NCBI GenBank assembly: GCA_046349515.1
Contig: JAXMCE010000002.1
Coordinates: 310,001 to 374,000, forward strand
Direction of reading: 5' to 3'
DNA length: 64,000 nt
From: JBGPGW01 sp046349515
GTDB taxonomy: Bacteria; Pseudomonadota; Alphaproteobacteria; CADEGL01
Part shown: positions 42,358-50,365 of the stretch, in pieces
Layout of the letters: every line of letters starts with the position of its first letter
Position numbering within the stretch: position 1 is the stretch's first letter
Notes under the pieces: generated by a model
Databases searched by the model: none
The model's input: only the letters and a program-made list of their open reading frames with translations
What the model was told of the DNA's origin: nothing
Position numbers and translations under genes: made by a program

Positions 42358-43670
42358 CGGACCTCGGCGACATCGCAGCGGGCGACGCGCTCCATGACGC
42401 AGCGCCCGACAAGCCAAGGCCTTCACCCGGCGATGTCGCGCCCGAGCATTATCGCTTCGATCTCCATCCTGGCTACCGTGCGGCAAAGGCCATCGAAGCG
42501 GAATTGTTTTCGGGTCACGTTGCCAATCCGTATTTCCGGGTCATCGACGAGGTGGCGGGCGCCACCATCAAAATCGGGTCGCGCACGTTCATCAACTACG
42601 CGAACTATAACTATCTTGGCCTCTCGGGAGATCCGAGGGTCTCAGCCGCCGCGATCGCGGCCATCGAGCGGTACGGCACGTCGGTTTCGGCGAGTCGTCT
42701 CGTGGCGGGAGAACGGCCGTTCCATCGCGCGCTCGAGTCGGAGATCGCGGATTTCTTGGGCGTCGAGGATGCGGTCGCCTTCGTCAGCGGACACGCAACG
42801 AACGTCACGGTCATCGGTCACCTCTTCGGCCGCAAAGATCTCGTCCTGCATGATTCGCTGATTCACAACTCGGTCCTCCAGGGCTGCCTCCTCTCTGGCG
42901 CCAAGCGGATCACCTTTCCTCACAACGATTGGGCAGCGTTGGATCGCATCCTTGCCAGCGTGCGACGGGATTTCGAAAAGGTCTTAATCGTCGTCGAAGG
43001 CGTCTACAGCATGGACGGCGATATCCCGGACCTGCCGCGGTTCGTCGAGATCCGGAATCGCTACAAGGCGATCCTGATGGTCGACGAAGCGCACTCCCTT
43101 GGCGTCGTGGGGAAGACCGGCCGAGGTCTCAGCGAGCATTTCGGCGTGCCAGCGACGGATGTCGATATCTGGATGGGAACCTTGAGCAAGGCGCTCGCGA
43201 GCTGCGGCGGTTATGTTGGCGGCTGCCAAGCTCTCGTAACCTATCTTCGTTATACAGCGCCTGGCTTTCTCTTCAGCGTCGGCCTCTCGCCACCCGACGC
43301 CGCATCATCTCTCGCGGCCCTCGGCATCATGCGGGACGAACCTCAGCGGGTCGCCGACCTACAAGCGCGCGCCCGACTCTTCCTTGATTCGGCAAAGCGC
43401 GCGAGCCTCAAGACCGGGCGAAGCCAAGGCTCCGCGGTAGTGCCAGTCGTCGTGGGCGATTCACGGCGGGCGCTGCTTTTGTCGCAGCGCTTGTTCGATC
43501 ACGGCATCTTCGCTCTGCCCATCGTGCATCCCGCCGTGCCGTCGAGCCAGGCGCGGGTGCGATTCTTTCTCACCTCTCTCCACACCCCCGATCAGATTGA
43601 ATTCACGATCCGAACGCTGACGGAGGCGATTTCCGCGTGCAGCGAGTTCGGACCCACGGCCGAGACTTGA
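42354..43670 (+). CDS. Alpha-oxoamine synthase (serine palmitoyltransferase/BioF-like)
   Basis: A 438-residue PLP enzyme condensing an acyl thioester with an amino acid, with loss of CO2, to give an alpha-amino ketone. Motifs: NYNYLGLSGDPR, the PLP-stacking His171 in HDSLIHNS, VVEGVYSMDGDIPDLP, Asp244/His247 in MVDEAHSLG and the PLP Lys279 in GTLSKALASCGGYVGG. It is about 40 residues longer than BioF at the N-terminus, as in Spt-type and PKS-linked members. The ATGA overlap with the ketosynthase fixes the start and shows coupling. The acyl donor is presumably on the adjacent ACP rather than CoA; the amino acid (Ser, Gly or Ala) is unknown. Confidence 0.9.
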   Translation: MTDLGDIAAGDALHDAAPDKPRPSPGDVAPEHYRFDLHPGYRAAKAIEAELFSGHVANPYFRVIDEVAGATIKIGSRTFINYANYNYLGLSGDPRVSAAAIAAIERYGTSVSASRLVAGERPFHRALESEIADFLGVEDAVAFVSGHATNVTVIGHLFGRKDLVLHDSLIHNSVLQGCLLSGAKRITFPHNDWAALDRILASVRRDFEKVLIVVEGVYSMDGDIPDLPRFVEIRNRYKAILMVDEAHSLGVVGKTGRGLSEHFGVPATDVDIWMGTLSKALASCGGYVGGCQALVTYLRYTAPGFLFSVGLSPPDAASSLAALGIMRDEPQRVADLQARARLFLDSAKRASLKTGRSQGSAVVPVVVGDSRRALLLSQRLFDHGIFALPIVHPAVPSSQARVRFFLTSLHTPDQIEFTIRTLTEAISACSEFGPTAET

Positions 43671-43924
43671 AAAGGCTGCCTTAACGCCCGGCCAGGTTAA
43701 TCACCCGTCTCACGTCGCGAGCGGTCTACTCAAACCCCTTCACATATTGCAGACAGCAGACTGCCACGTGCAGCTCGCGATCATTGAACAATAACGGCTT
43801 CCTCGGCTGCGACTGTGGCCGCGGGCGTCGCGCCGGACAGTCTTGTCGAGCTCGCCACGCGCTCAAGACAGCCTCTTGGGCGTGAACTCGGTCCGTTCCG
43901 CGTTCTGGTGGTTGAGGCACATCA

Positions 43925-45736
43925 ATGTTCTCCAGGGTGCTGCGGTCACCATACGTGCCTGACACAACACCCCGTATCGACATGCCGTTCGAGCCGGTTC
44001 GGAAGTTGCGTGACCTGTGGACCGTTGCGCCCAACATGCCGGACTACGCGGCCGCGGTCGCGCGGTTCTCGTGGGAGCGTGCGCGACAGGACCTCGACCG
44101 CTTGCCGTCGGGCGGGATGAATATCGCCCATGAAGCGGTCGATCGTCATGTCGCAGCGGGGCGGGCGGGCAAGACGGCTTTGGTGTGGGTGCCCAAGACC
44201 GGCGAGACGCTGTCCCTCACCTATCGGGACTTGGCGAAGTTGAGCGACCGATTCGCCAATGTGCTGACCGGTCTCGGACTCGCGAAGGGCGACAGGGTCT
44301 ACACGCTTCTCCACCGCGTGCCCGAGCTATACGTCGCGGCGCTCGGAACGTGGAAGGCAGGCTGCGTTCTCTGCCCGCTCTTCTCCGCGTTCGGACCCGA
44401 GCCCGTGCGCGCCCGCATGGCGCTTGGCGAGGCCAAGCTTCTCGTCACGACGAAACGGCTTTTCGAGCGCAAGGTCGCAGGGATCAGGGACCGGCTTCCC
44501 GCCCTCACCCACGTCCTGCTGATCGACGAGGCGGAGGCGCTGCCGGCAGGGACGGCCAGTTACCGCGACGCGATGGCGAACGCGAGTGATTCGTTTTCGA
44601 TCGCACCGACGGGCGAGAATGACCTCGCGCTCCTCCATTTCACGAGCGGGACGACCGGCACGCCGAAAGGCGCCATGCATGTGCACGGAGCGGTCATCGC
44701 CCATCATGCGACGGGCCGCCTCGCCCTCGATCTCCATGACAACGACGTCTTCTGGTGCACCGCCGATCCCGGCTGGGTCACCGGCACGTCCTACGGCATC
44801 ATCGCGCCGTTGACCTGCGGGACCACGATCGTCGTCGATGAGGAGGAGTTCGATGCGGAGCGCTGGTATCGCATCCTCCAGGCCCAGAAGGTCTCCGTGT
44901 GGTACACGGCACCGACGGCGATCCGGATGCTGATGAAGATCGGCACCGAGTTGCCGCGCCGGTTCGATCTTTCGTCCCTGCGCTTCATGGCCAGCGTCGG
45001 CGAGCCGCTCAATCCTGAGGGTGTTCTCTGGGGCCTCGAAGCGATGGGTCTGCCCTTCCACGACAATTGGTGGCAGACGGAGACGGGCGGCATCATGATC
45101 GCCAATTACCTCGCCATGGACATCAAACCCGGATCGATGGGCCGGCCGCTCCCGGGCATAGAGGCCGCCATCGTTCGGCGGAACAATGGCGGCGTCGTGC
45201 CCATTGACGACCCGGACGTCGAGGGAGAGCTCGCGCTGCGCCCCGGCTGGCCGTCCATGTTCCGCGGCTATCTCAATGATGACGTTCGCTACCGGCGGAG
45301 CTTCGCCGATGGCTGGTACCTGACGGGCGATCTCGCGCGGCGCGACGGCGACGGCTACTTTTGGTTCGTCGGGCGCGGCGACGACGTGATCAAGTCGGCG
45401 GGGCATCTCATCGGACCGTTCGAGGTCGAGAGCGCGCTCATGGAGCACCCCTCGGTCGCCGAGGCGGGCGTGATCGGCGTGCCGGACCCGGTGATGACGG
45501 AAGTGGTCAAGGCCTTCGTCGCACTCAAGGACGGTTACGAGCCCAGCGAGGATCTGCGTCGCGCGCTTCTTGCCCACACGAGAAAACGCCTCGGACCGGC
45601 AGTCGCACCGCGGGATATCGATTTCCGTTCGACACTGCCCAAGACGCGTTCAGGCAAGATCATGCGCCGCCTCCTCAAGGCGCGTGAACTGGGGCTGCCG
45701 GAGGGCGATCTGTCGATGCTCGAAGGAAGTCCGTGA
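43925..45736 (+). CDS. Acyl/acetyl-CoA synthetase (AMP-forming, AcsA-like)
   Basis: A 603-residue adenylate-forming ligase that makes acyl-CoA through acyl-AMP. Seen: the P-loop-like motif LLHFTSGTTGTPKGAMHVH, the NWWQTETGG motif, TGDLARRDGDGYFWFVGRGDDVIKSAGHLIGPFEVES and the catalytic Lys in RSGKIMRRLLKA. Motifs match the Bacillus AcsA/benzoate-CoA ligase side, so acetate or a short/medium acid is likely. ATG 43925 follows TTGAGG; a second ATG at 43982 (MPFEPVRKL) is also possible and gives a more usual length. It is 254 bases after the oxoamine synthase, so a separate promoter is possible; it may or may not serve the cassette. Confidence 0.88.
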   Translation: MFSRVLRSPYVPDTTPRIDMPFEPVRKLRDLWTVAPNMPDYAAAVARFSWERARQDLDRLPSGGMNIAHEAVDRHVAAGRAGKTALVWVPKTGETLSLTYRDLAKLSDRFANVLTGLGLAKGDRVYTLLHRVPELYVAALGTWKAGCVLCPLFSAFGPEPVRARMALGEAKLLVTTKRLFERKVAGIRDRLPALTHVLLIDEAEALPAGTASYRDAMANASDSFSIAPTGENDLALLHFTSGTTGTPKGAMHVHGAVIAHHATGRLALDLHDNDVFWCTADPGWVTGTSYGIIAPLTCGTTIVVDEEEFDAERWYRILQAQKVSVWYTAPTAIRMLMKIGTELPRRFDLSSLRFMASVGEPLNPEGVLWGLEAMGLPFHDNWWQTETGGIMIANYLAMDIKPGSMGRPLPGIEAAIVRRNNGGVVPIDDPDVEGELALRPGWPSMFRGYLNDDVRYRRSFADGWYLTGDLARRDGDGYFWFVGRGDDVIKSAGHLIGPFEVESALMEHPSVAEAGVIGVPDPVMTEVVKAFVALKDGYEPSEDLRRALLAHTRKRLGPAVAPRDIDFRSTLPKTRSGKIMRRLLKARELGLPEGDLSMLEGSP

Positions 45737-45791
45737 CATCGGCTGCGGCGCGCAGTAACGACGATGAGGGTACGGTGAGGAGATCGTCAAC

Positions 45792-46526
45792 ATGCCAAAG
45801 AGCCGCGTCGCCTTGGTCACCGGCGCCTCGAGTGGAATCGGGCGAGCCATTGCCGAATCGCTTCTCGGCGCCGGCTCGCGCGTCGTGCTCGCCGGCCGAA
45901 ACGAAGCCGCTCTCAGGACAATCGCCGCGAGCCATGGTTCGCGGGCCTTCGTCCATCCGCTCGATGTCACCGATTTCGCCGCCGTGGACAGGCTCGCGGA
46001 GGCCCTGCCCTCTGACTTTCACGCGCTCGATCTCCTGGTCAACAATGCCGGGCATGACGTGGGCGGCCGCACGCCCTTCGACCAAGGGCCGCCCGACGAC
46101 TGGACCAACGTCATCGAGACGAACGTATCGGGCCTCATCCGGGTCACACGCGCGATCGTGCCGGGCATGATCGCGCGCCAGCGGGGCGACATCGTCAACA
46201 TCGGCTCGGTCAACGCCCTGCGAGTCATCGCGGACATGGTCGCGTATGGCGCCAGCAAGGCCGCCGTTCACGCTTTCTCGGATGGCTTGCGAGCCGATCT
46301 CGCCCATACGCCGATCCGCGTGATCGAGATTTTGCCCGGCCTTACGAAGACGGATATCGTCGCGCGCCGCTTCCGCGGCGATCAGGCGCGTGCCAAGGCC
46401 TACTATGAGAGTTTTGGCATGGCGCTGAAGCCGGAGGATATCGCTGCCGCCGTTCTCTATGCCATCAACCAGCCGCCCCACGTGACGGTGGCACACATGA
46501 CCATCCTGCCGACGAACCGCTACTGA
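45792..46526 (+). CDS. Short-chain dehydrogenase/reductase
   Basis: A 244-residue classical SDR. TGASSGIGRAIAESL (NAD(P) binding), LLVNNAGHDVG, the Ser of NIGSVNAL and YGASKAAVHAF (catalytic Tyr-x3-Lys) are all present, as is a C-terminal substrate loop. It reads like the YdfG/serine-3-dehydrogenase-like subgroup. It follows the CoA ligase by 55 bases on the same strand and may share its transcript. Substrate unknown; if linked to the cassette it would be a second carbonyl reductase. Confidence 0.9.
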   Translation: MPKSRVALVTGASSGIGRAIAESLLGAGSRVVLAGRNEAALRTIAASHGSRAFVHPLDVTDFAAVDRLAEALPSDFHALDLLVNNAGHDVGGRTPFDQGPPDDWTNVIETNVSGLIRVTRAIVPGMIARQRGDIVNIGSVNALRVIADMVAYGASKAAVHAFSDGLRADLAHTPIRVIEILPGLTKTDIVARRFRGDQARAKAYYESFGMALKPEDIAAAVLYAINQPPHVTVAHMTILPTNRY

Positions 46527-46685
46527 AGGGTCCGATCGTTGACCGTTTCCCGTCGTCGATAGGACATCACCAGCCGCTCCAGGCCCGGGCGAGGCACGGC
46601 ATAAGGTCACCCACCCGATCAAGCGAAAGGACCGGCGAAGCAGAGCCCCACCGACCGCCCTCGCGCCTTGCGGGACCGCTTACGG

Positions 46686-46835
46686 CTAGAGCGACGAACC
46701 CTTCGCGATGATGGCAGCCACCGAGTTTCGCGCCTTCTGGTTCATGTTGATGAGACCGGTCGCCCCGCTGTTGAACGAGGCCCTGATGTTGTTGGACCGA
46801 TTCGCGACGTCGACGACCGAGGGCCGCCATTGCAA
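46686..46835 (-). pseudogene. Short frame with an NQ-motif resembling a surface-protein repeat, possibly a remnant
   Basis: An up-to-49-codon frame ends SNNIRASFNSGATG-LINMNQKARNSV. The pattern of Ser-Phe-Asn, a short gap, Gly-Leu-Ile-Asn-x-Asn-Gln recalls repeats in alphaproteobacterial curlin-like/adhesin-like proteins, but only one unit is present and the best start is TTG 46835 without a ribosome site. Either a decayed gene or chance; no function is claimed. Confidence 0.3.
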
Positions 46836-46920
46836 CCTGACGATTTCAGATGCGCGGCATCGTCCGGGGCAAGCATCACGAAAACGGCACCGGCCGTTCC
46901 GCAGGGCGCCCAAGCGTGCA

Positions 46921-46944
46921 CCGACGACGGGCCACCGTCGTCGG
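46921..46944 (-). terminator. Perfect hairpin downstream of tRNA-Ser
   Basis: CCGACGACGG and CCGTCGTCGG flank a four-base loop, 32 bases past the tRNA 3' end on its strand. No U-run follows on that side, so it may act as a 3' stability/processing hairpin or weak terminator rather than a classic intrinsic one. Confidence 0.5.
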
Positions 46945-46976
46945 CATTTCGGCGTCAACCCGTTACTGAGAGCGGC

Positions 46977-47066
46977 TGGCGGAGGGGGTGAGATTCGAAC
47001 TCACGGTACCCCTAAGGGTACAACGGTTTTCGAGACCGCCCCGATCGACCACTCTGGCACCCCTCC
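46977..47066 (-). tRNA. tRNA-Ser(CGA)
   Basis: The reverse strand folds as a class II tRNA: acceptor arms GGAGGGG and CCCCTCC, the anticodon loop CTCGAAA with anticodon CGA (reads UCG), a long variable arm GTACCCTTAGGGGTAC typical of serine tRNAs, and a T-arm GTGAG-TTCGAAT-CTCAC. The discriminator G and CCA tail are encoded. All features are seen directly. Confidence 0.96.
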
Positions 47067-47398
47067 GCGTCGCCGATCGCTCTCGACCTGGGCGGCCGGA
47101 GCCTAATGGATGCCCCAGGGCCCCGCAACATGGGGCCGGCGGTATTCGCTAAGCCTAACCGCCGGGTGGTTAGCAAACCCTTGCCAGATTTGCATTTCCC
47201 CAGGGCTGGAACCGGCGGGCGAGGCTGGCCGCGGGGTGGCGCTGTGGGCCAACGGTTTCGGCTGCCCGGCAGCGCCGGTCCACCGAAAGTAAGACGAAAC
47301 CGCCATGGAGGGATGACGATATTGGCGGTCTTTGCTCACCGACGGATTGAAGTCACCGGTATCATGGGCCCTGAGTTGCCCAACGTGAGGCCCAGTCG
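47067..47398. other. Intergenic region, 332 bases, between tRNA-Ser and the Ntn hydrolase gene
   Basis: No convincing gene. Two inverted repeats are seen: GGCCCC/GGGGCC with a seven-base loop near 47119-47137, and CTAACC/GGTTAG near 47155-47173. No repeated copy of the tRNA 3' end was noticed here. Confidence 0.5.
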
Positions 47399-48430
47399 AT
47401 GACTCGGCGACTGCCGCCCATTCCCATCCACGACCTCGATGCCGCCTCGCCCGTGGCCCTCGTCGAGGTGGAGCGTGAGCGTGCGGCGGCGCTCCTCGCG
47501 ATCGGCCGCAAGACCTACGGACCCGCCATGGTCGCGATCGCCGATCGTCTTTCGCGCCGCTGGCTCGTCCGCACCGCCAATCCCTACCGCCACGAGATCG
47601 ACCTGATCGCCGCCATGCTGAGGAAGCCAGGCACACATCTGCTCAACCTGAGCTTCGAATGGGGCTGCACGACCGCCATCGCTCCCGATCCGAAGGGCGC
47701 GGGCCTTCGCTTGCTGCGCACGCTCGACTGGCCGCTCGACGGCATCGGACGCCACCTCGTGGTCGCGCGGCACAAGACACCTCACGGCCTCTACCACAAT
47801 CTGACATGGCCGGGATTTGCAGGCATTGTGACGGCCTCCGCGCCCGGACGGTTCGCGGCCGCGCTCAACCAGCCGCCCATGCGCCGGCGGGGCTTACCCT
47901 TCCTCGGTGATTGGCTGCTCAATCGCGCCGGTCAATGGCGGCAGGGAGGGCTGCCGCCGACCCACCTTCTCCGGGCCGTTTTCGAAGAGTGCCGAAGCTA
48001 CGTCGAAGCGCGCGAGCGCCTCGCATCGACGCCCCTTTGCATTCCCGCGATCTTCAGCCTTTGCGGCCTCGAGGAGGGGTGCATCATCGAGCGGACGGAA
48101 CAGGACGCCGTCATCCACCGCGCGCCTGCTTGCGCGACGAACCACTGGCAATCGCCCATCGCCCGCGGACAGGGCCGCACGGCGGATAGCGAGGAACGGC
48201 TCAGGGAGATGCGCGCCTGGCTCTCCCGGGGGGCGCAGGGTTTCGATTGGCTCACCCCACCCATCCTCAACCGCACGACCCGCCTCGCCCTCATCGCCAA
48301 TCCCCGACGGGAGTCGCTCCTGGTCCAGGGCTTCGAGGCCGAGGGGCCCGCGACCCAAGTGCTTGAAATCGAGCCGAATTCCCGACCTCACCTCCAAGAA
48401 TCGTTGACAGACGGGCATTTAGCCGTATAG
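47399..48430 (+). CDS. Acid ceramidase/NAAA-like Ntn amidohydrolase
   Basis: A 343-residue protein with the linear amide C-N hydrolase (Ntn) layout. Cys90 in SFEWGCTTAIAPD would be the nucleophile exposed by autoproteolysis, and the following LLRTLDWPLDGIGRHLV and LYHNLTWPGFAGIVTA match the acid ceramidase/N-acylethanolamine acid amidase pattern, as does AALNQPPMRRRG. No signal peptide is evident, unlike the lysosomal enzymes. The start at ATG 47399 follows CCAGTCG without a strong ribosome site. Predicted to cleave an N-acyl amide; the link to the oxoamine synthase cassette four kb upstream is only suggestive. The last codons contain the rplU promoter. Confidence 0.72.
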   Translation: MTRRLPPIPIHDLDAASPVALVEVERERAAALLAIGRKTYGPAMVAIADRLSRRWLVRTANPYRHEIDLIAAMLRKPGTHLLNLSFEWGCTTAIAPDPKGAGLRLLRTLDWPLDGIGRHLVVARHKTPHGLYHNLTWPGFAGIVTASAPGRFAAALNQPPMRRRGLPFLGDWLLNRAGQWRQGGLPPTHLLRAVFEECRSYVEARERLASTPLCIPAIFSLCGLEEGCIIERTEQDAVIHRAPACATNHWQSPIARGQGRTADSEERLREMRAWLSRGAQGFDWLTPPILNRTTRLALIANPRRESLLVQGFEAEGPATQVLEIEPNSRPHLQESLTDGHLAV

Positions 48431-48431
48431 T
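48404..48431 (+). promoter_or_regulatory. Sigma-70-type promoter of rplU-rpmA
   Basis: TTGACA at 48404 and TATAGT at 48426 are separated by 16 bases, close to consensus on both boxes and just upstream of the 90-base rplU leader. It lies inside the end of the preceding gene. Confidence 0.85.
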
Positions 48432-48521
48432 CGCCGTTCCTGGCCGGGCCGGGCAGGTCGTTGCCGCGGCGCCGGTTTTTGTGCCTTTTGAGTTCTCAAT
48501 TCGTACCAGGCGTGGCGCGTC

Positions 48522-48926
48522 ATGTTCGCAGTCATCGAGACCGGCGGAAAGCAATACAAGGTCGCTAAGAACGACGTCATCTTCGTCGAGAAGCTCGACG
48601 GCGATGCCGGGGCCGAAATCACCTTCGATCACGTCATGATGATCGGCGATGGCGAGACGCGGACCGTGGGACGTCCCTACATCGCGGGTGCCGCCGTAGT
48701 CGCCACGGTTCTCGAGCAGACGCTGGGGCCGAAGCTCATCATCTTCAAGAAGAAGCGGCGCCAGAATTATCGCCGCAAGCGCGGCCACCGGCAGCCCGTG
48801 AGCGTGTTGCGCATCATGGACATCGTGCCGAGCGGCGCCGCGCGGAGCGCCGCGTCGACCGAGGCAAGCGACGCGAAGCCGGCCAAGAAGGCGCGGCCGG
48901 CGAAGAATGCCGAAGCGAGTTCATAA
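48522..48926 (+). CDS. rplU: 50S ribosomal protein L21
   Basis: Ribosomal protein L21 of the large subunit, binding 23S rRNA. The 134-residue protein begins MFAVIETGGKQYKVAKNDVI and contains GRPYIAGAAVVATVLEQ and KKKRRQNYRRKRGHRQP, all conserved L21 motifs. A C-terminal Ala/Lys-rich extension of about 30 residues is common in alphaproteobacteria. The start was set by the long leader after the promoter. Followed after 12 bases by rpmA. Confidence 0.97.
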   Translation: MFAVIETGGKQYKVAKNDVIFVEKLDGDAGAEITFDHVMMIGDGETRTVGRPYIAGAAVVATVLEQTLGPKLIIFKKKRRQNYRRKRGHRQPVSVLRIMDIVPSGAARSAASTEASDAKPAKKARPAKNAEASS

Positions 48927-48938
48927 GGAGAGCTGATC

Positions 48939-49193
48939 ATGGCGCACAAGAAAGCGGGCGGCAGTTCGCGCAACGGTCGCGATTCCGAAGGCCGGCGCCT
49001 CGGCGTCAAGCGCTACGGGGGCGAACTCGTCGTGTCGGGCAACATCATCGTTCGCCAGCGCGGCACGAAATTCGCCGCCGGCAATGGCGTCGGCATGGGC
49101 CGCGATCACACGCTCTTCGCGCTCGAAAATGGCCGCATCGAGTTCCACAAATCCGGCGACCGGACCTTCATTTCCGTCAAGCCGGTCGAGTGA
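48939..49193 (+). CDS. rpmA: 50S ribosomal protein L27
   Basis: Ribosomal protein L27 near the peptidyl-transferase centre. The 84-residue protein starts MAHKKAGGSSRNGRDSEGRR, a perfect L27 N-terminus, and has GNIIVRQRGTKFAAGNGVGM. It follows rplU by 12 bases with GGAGAGC as ribosome site and ends before a strong terminator, as expected for a two-gene operon. Confidence 0.98.
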   Translation: MAHKKAGGSSRNGRDSEGRRLGVKRYGGELVVSGNIIVRQRGTKFAAGNGVGMGRDHTLFALENGRIEFHKSGDRTFISVKPVE

Positions 49194-49217
49194 GGCGCGC
49201 GTAGCACCTCGTGCCGA

Positions 49218-49245
49218 GGGGAATGGCGCGCCATTCCCCTTTTTT
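49218..49245 (+). terminator. Intrinsic terminator after rpmA
   Basis: A 22-base perfect palindrome (GGGGAATGGCG/CGCCATTCCCC) followed by six T residues: a textbook rho-independent terminator, 25 bases after the rpmA stop. Confidence 0.93.
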
Positions 49246-49311
49246 GTGGCCCGTGCGAGGGCGCGCGGGCCGTCGCCGCGCGATACGGCGCGGATCAGCT
49301 GAACCACGGCG

Positions 49312-50358
49312 ATGAAGTTCCTCGATCAAGCCAAGATCTACGTCCGGTCGGGAGACGGCGGCGATGGCGTCGTGGCCTTCCGGCGCGAGAAATTCATCGA
49401 GTTCGGCGGCCCCGACGGCGGTAATGGCGGGAAGGGCGGCGACGTCGTCGCGGTCGCGGTCGACGGCCTCAACACCCTCATCGATTTCAGGTACCAGCAA
49501 CATTTCAAGGCGGCCCATGGCGGTGACGGCAAGGGCGCCAACCGAACCGGTCCTGACGGCAAGAACCTCATCGTCAAGGTTCCGGTCGGAACCCAAATCC
49601 TCGAGGACGACAACGAGACTCTCGTCGCCGATCTGACGAAGCCCGATGAGCGCGTCGTTCTCGCCGAAGGCGGCCGGGGCGGGTTCGGCAACGCGCACTT
49701 CAAATCCTCGACGAATCGCGCGCCGCGCCGCGCGACATCGGGCCGCCCGGGCGAGGAGCGCTGGCTGTGGCTGCGCCTGAAGCTCATCGCCGATGCCGGC
49801 GTCATCGGCCTCCCCAATGCCGGCAAATCGACGTTCCTTGCCGCCGTCTCCCACGCGCGTCCCAAGATTGCCGACTATCCCTTCACGACGCTTCACCCCC
49901 AGCTCGGCGTGGCACTCGTCGATGGCTCCGAATTCGTCCTTGCCGACATCCCGGGACTGATCGAGGGAGCGCATGAAGGCAAGGGACTCGGTCATCGCTT
50001 TCTTGGCCATGTCGAGCGTTGCAGCGTGCTTCTCCATCTCGTCGACGGCACCAACGAGGACGTGGCTGCCGCCTACCGGACGGTGCGAGCGGAGCTCGCG
50101 GCCTATGGCCATGGGCTCGATGAAAAACCGGAGATTGTCGCCCTCAACAAATGCGATGCGTTGGACGGTGCGACGATCAAGGCGCGATGCCGGGCGCTCA
50201 AGCGGGCATCGCGGCGAATGCCGCTCGCGATCTCGGGCGCGAGCGGGAGGGGCGTGAAAGAGTGCCTGCGCGCCCTTCTCGCCGAGATCAAGCGCCATCG
50301 GGCGGAGAGCGATGCTCTTTCCCCGATGGGCGCGGTCGACTCGGTGCACGATCGATGA
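49312..50358 (+). CDS. obgE: GTPase Obg/CgtA
   Basis: Essential GTPase acting in large-subunit ribosome assembly and stress signalling. The 348-residue protein has the Gly-rich Obg fold (GDGGDGVVAFRREKF, GGPDGGNGGKGGDVV), then G1 GLPNAGKST, G3 DIPGLIEGA and G4 NKCDAL. It has no long C-terminal extension. The start at ATG 49312 is typical. It follows rpmA after the terminator, in the conserved rplU-rpmA-obgE order. Confidence 0.97.
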   Translation: MKFLDQAKIYVRSGDGGDGVVAFRREKFIEFGGPDGGNGGKGGDVVAVAVDGLNTLIDFRYQQHFKAAHGGDGKGANRTGPDGKNLIVKVPVGTQILEDDNETLVADLTKPDERVVLAEGGRGGFGNAHFKSSTNRAPRRATSGRPGEERWLWLRLKLIADAGVIGLPNAGKSTFLAAVSHARPKIADYPFTTLHPQLGVALVDGSEFVLADIPGLIEGAHEGKGLGHRFLGHVERCSVLLHLVDGTNEDVAAAYRTVRAELAAYGHGLDEKPEIVALNKCDALDGATIKARCRALKRASRRMPLAISGASGRGVKECLRALLAEIKRHRAESDALSPMGAVDSVHDR

Positions 50359-50365
50359 ACGCTTG

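Noticed and set aside
46567..46991. Several 60-110-codon frames between the SDR and tRNA-Ser
   Set aside because: Conflicting overlapping frames on both strands without starts or motifs; only the short NQ-motif fragment was kept, at low confidence.
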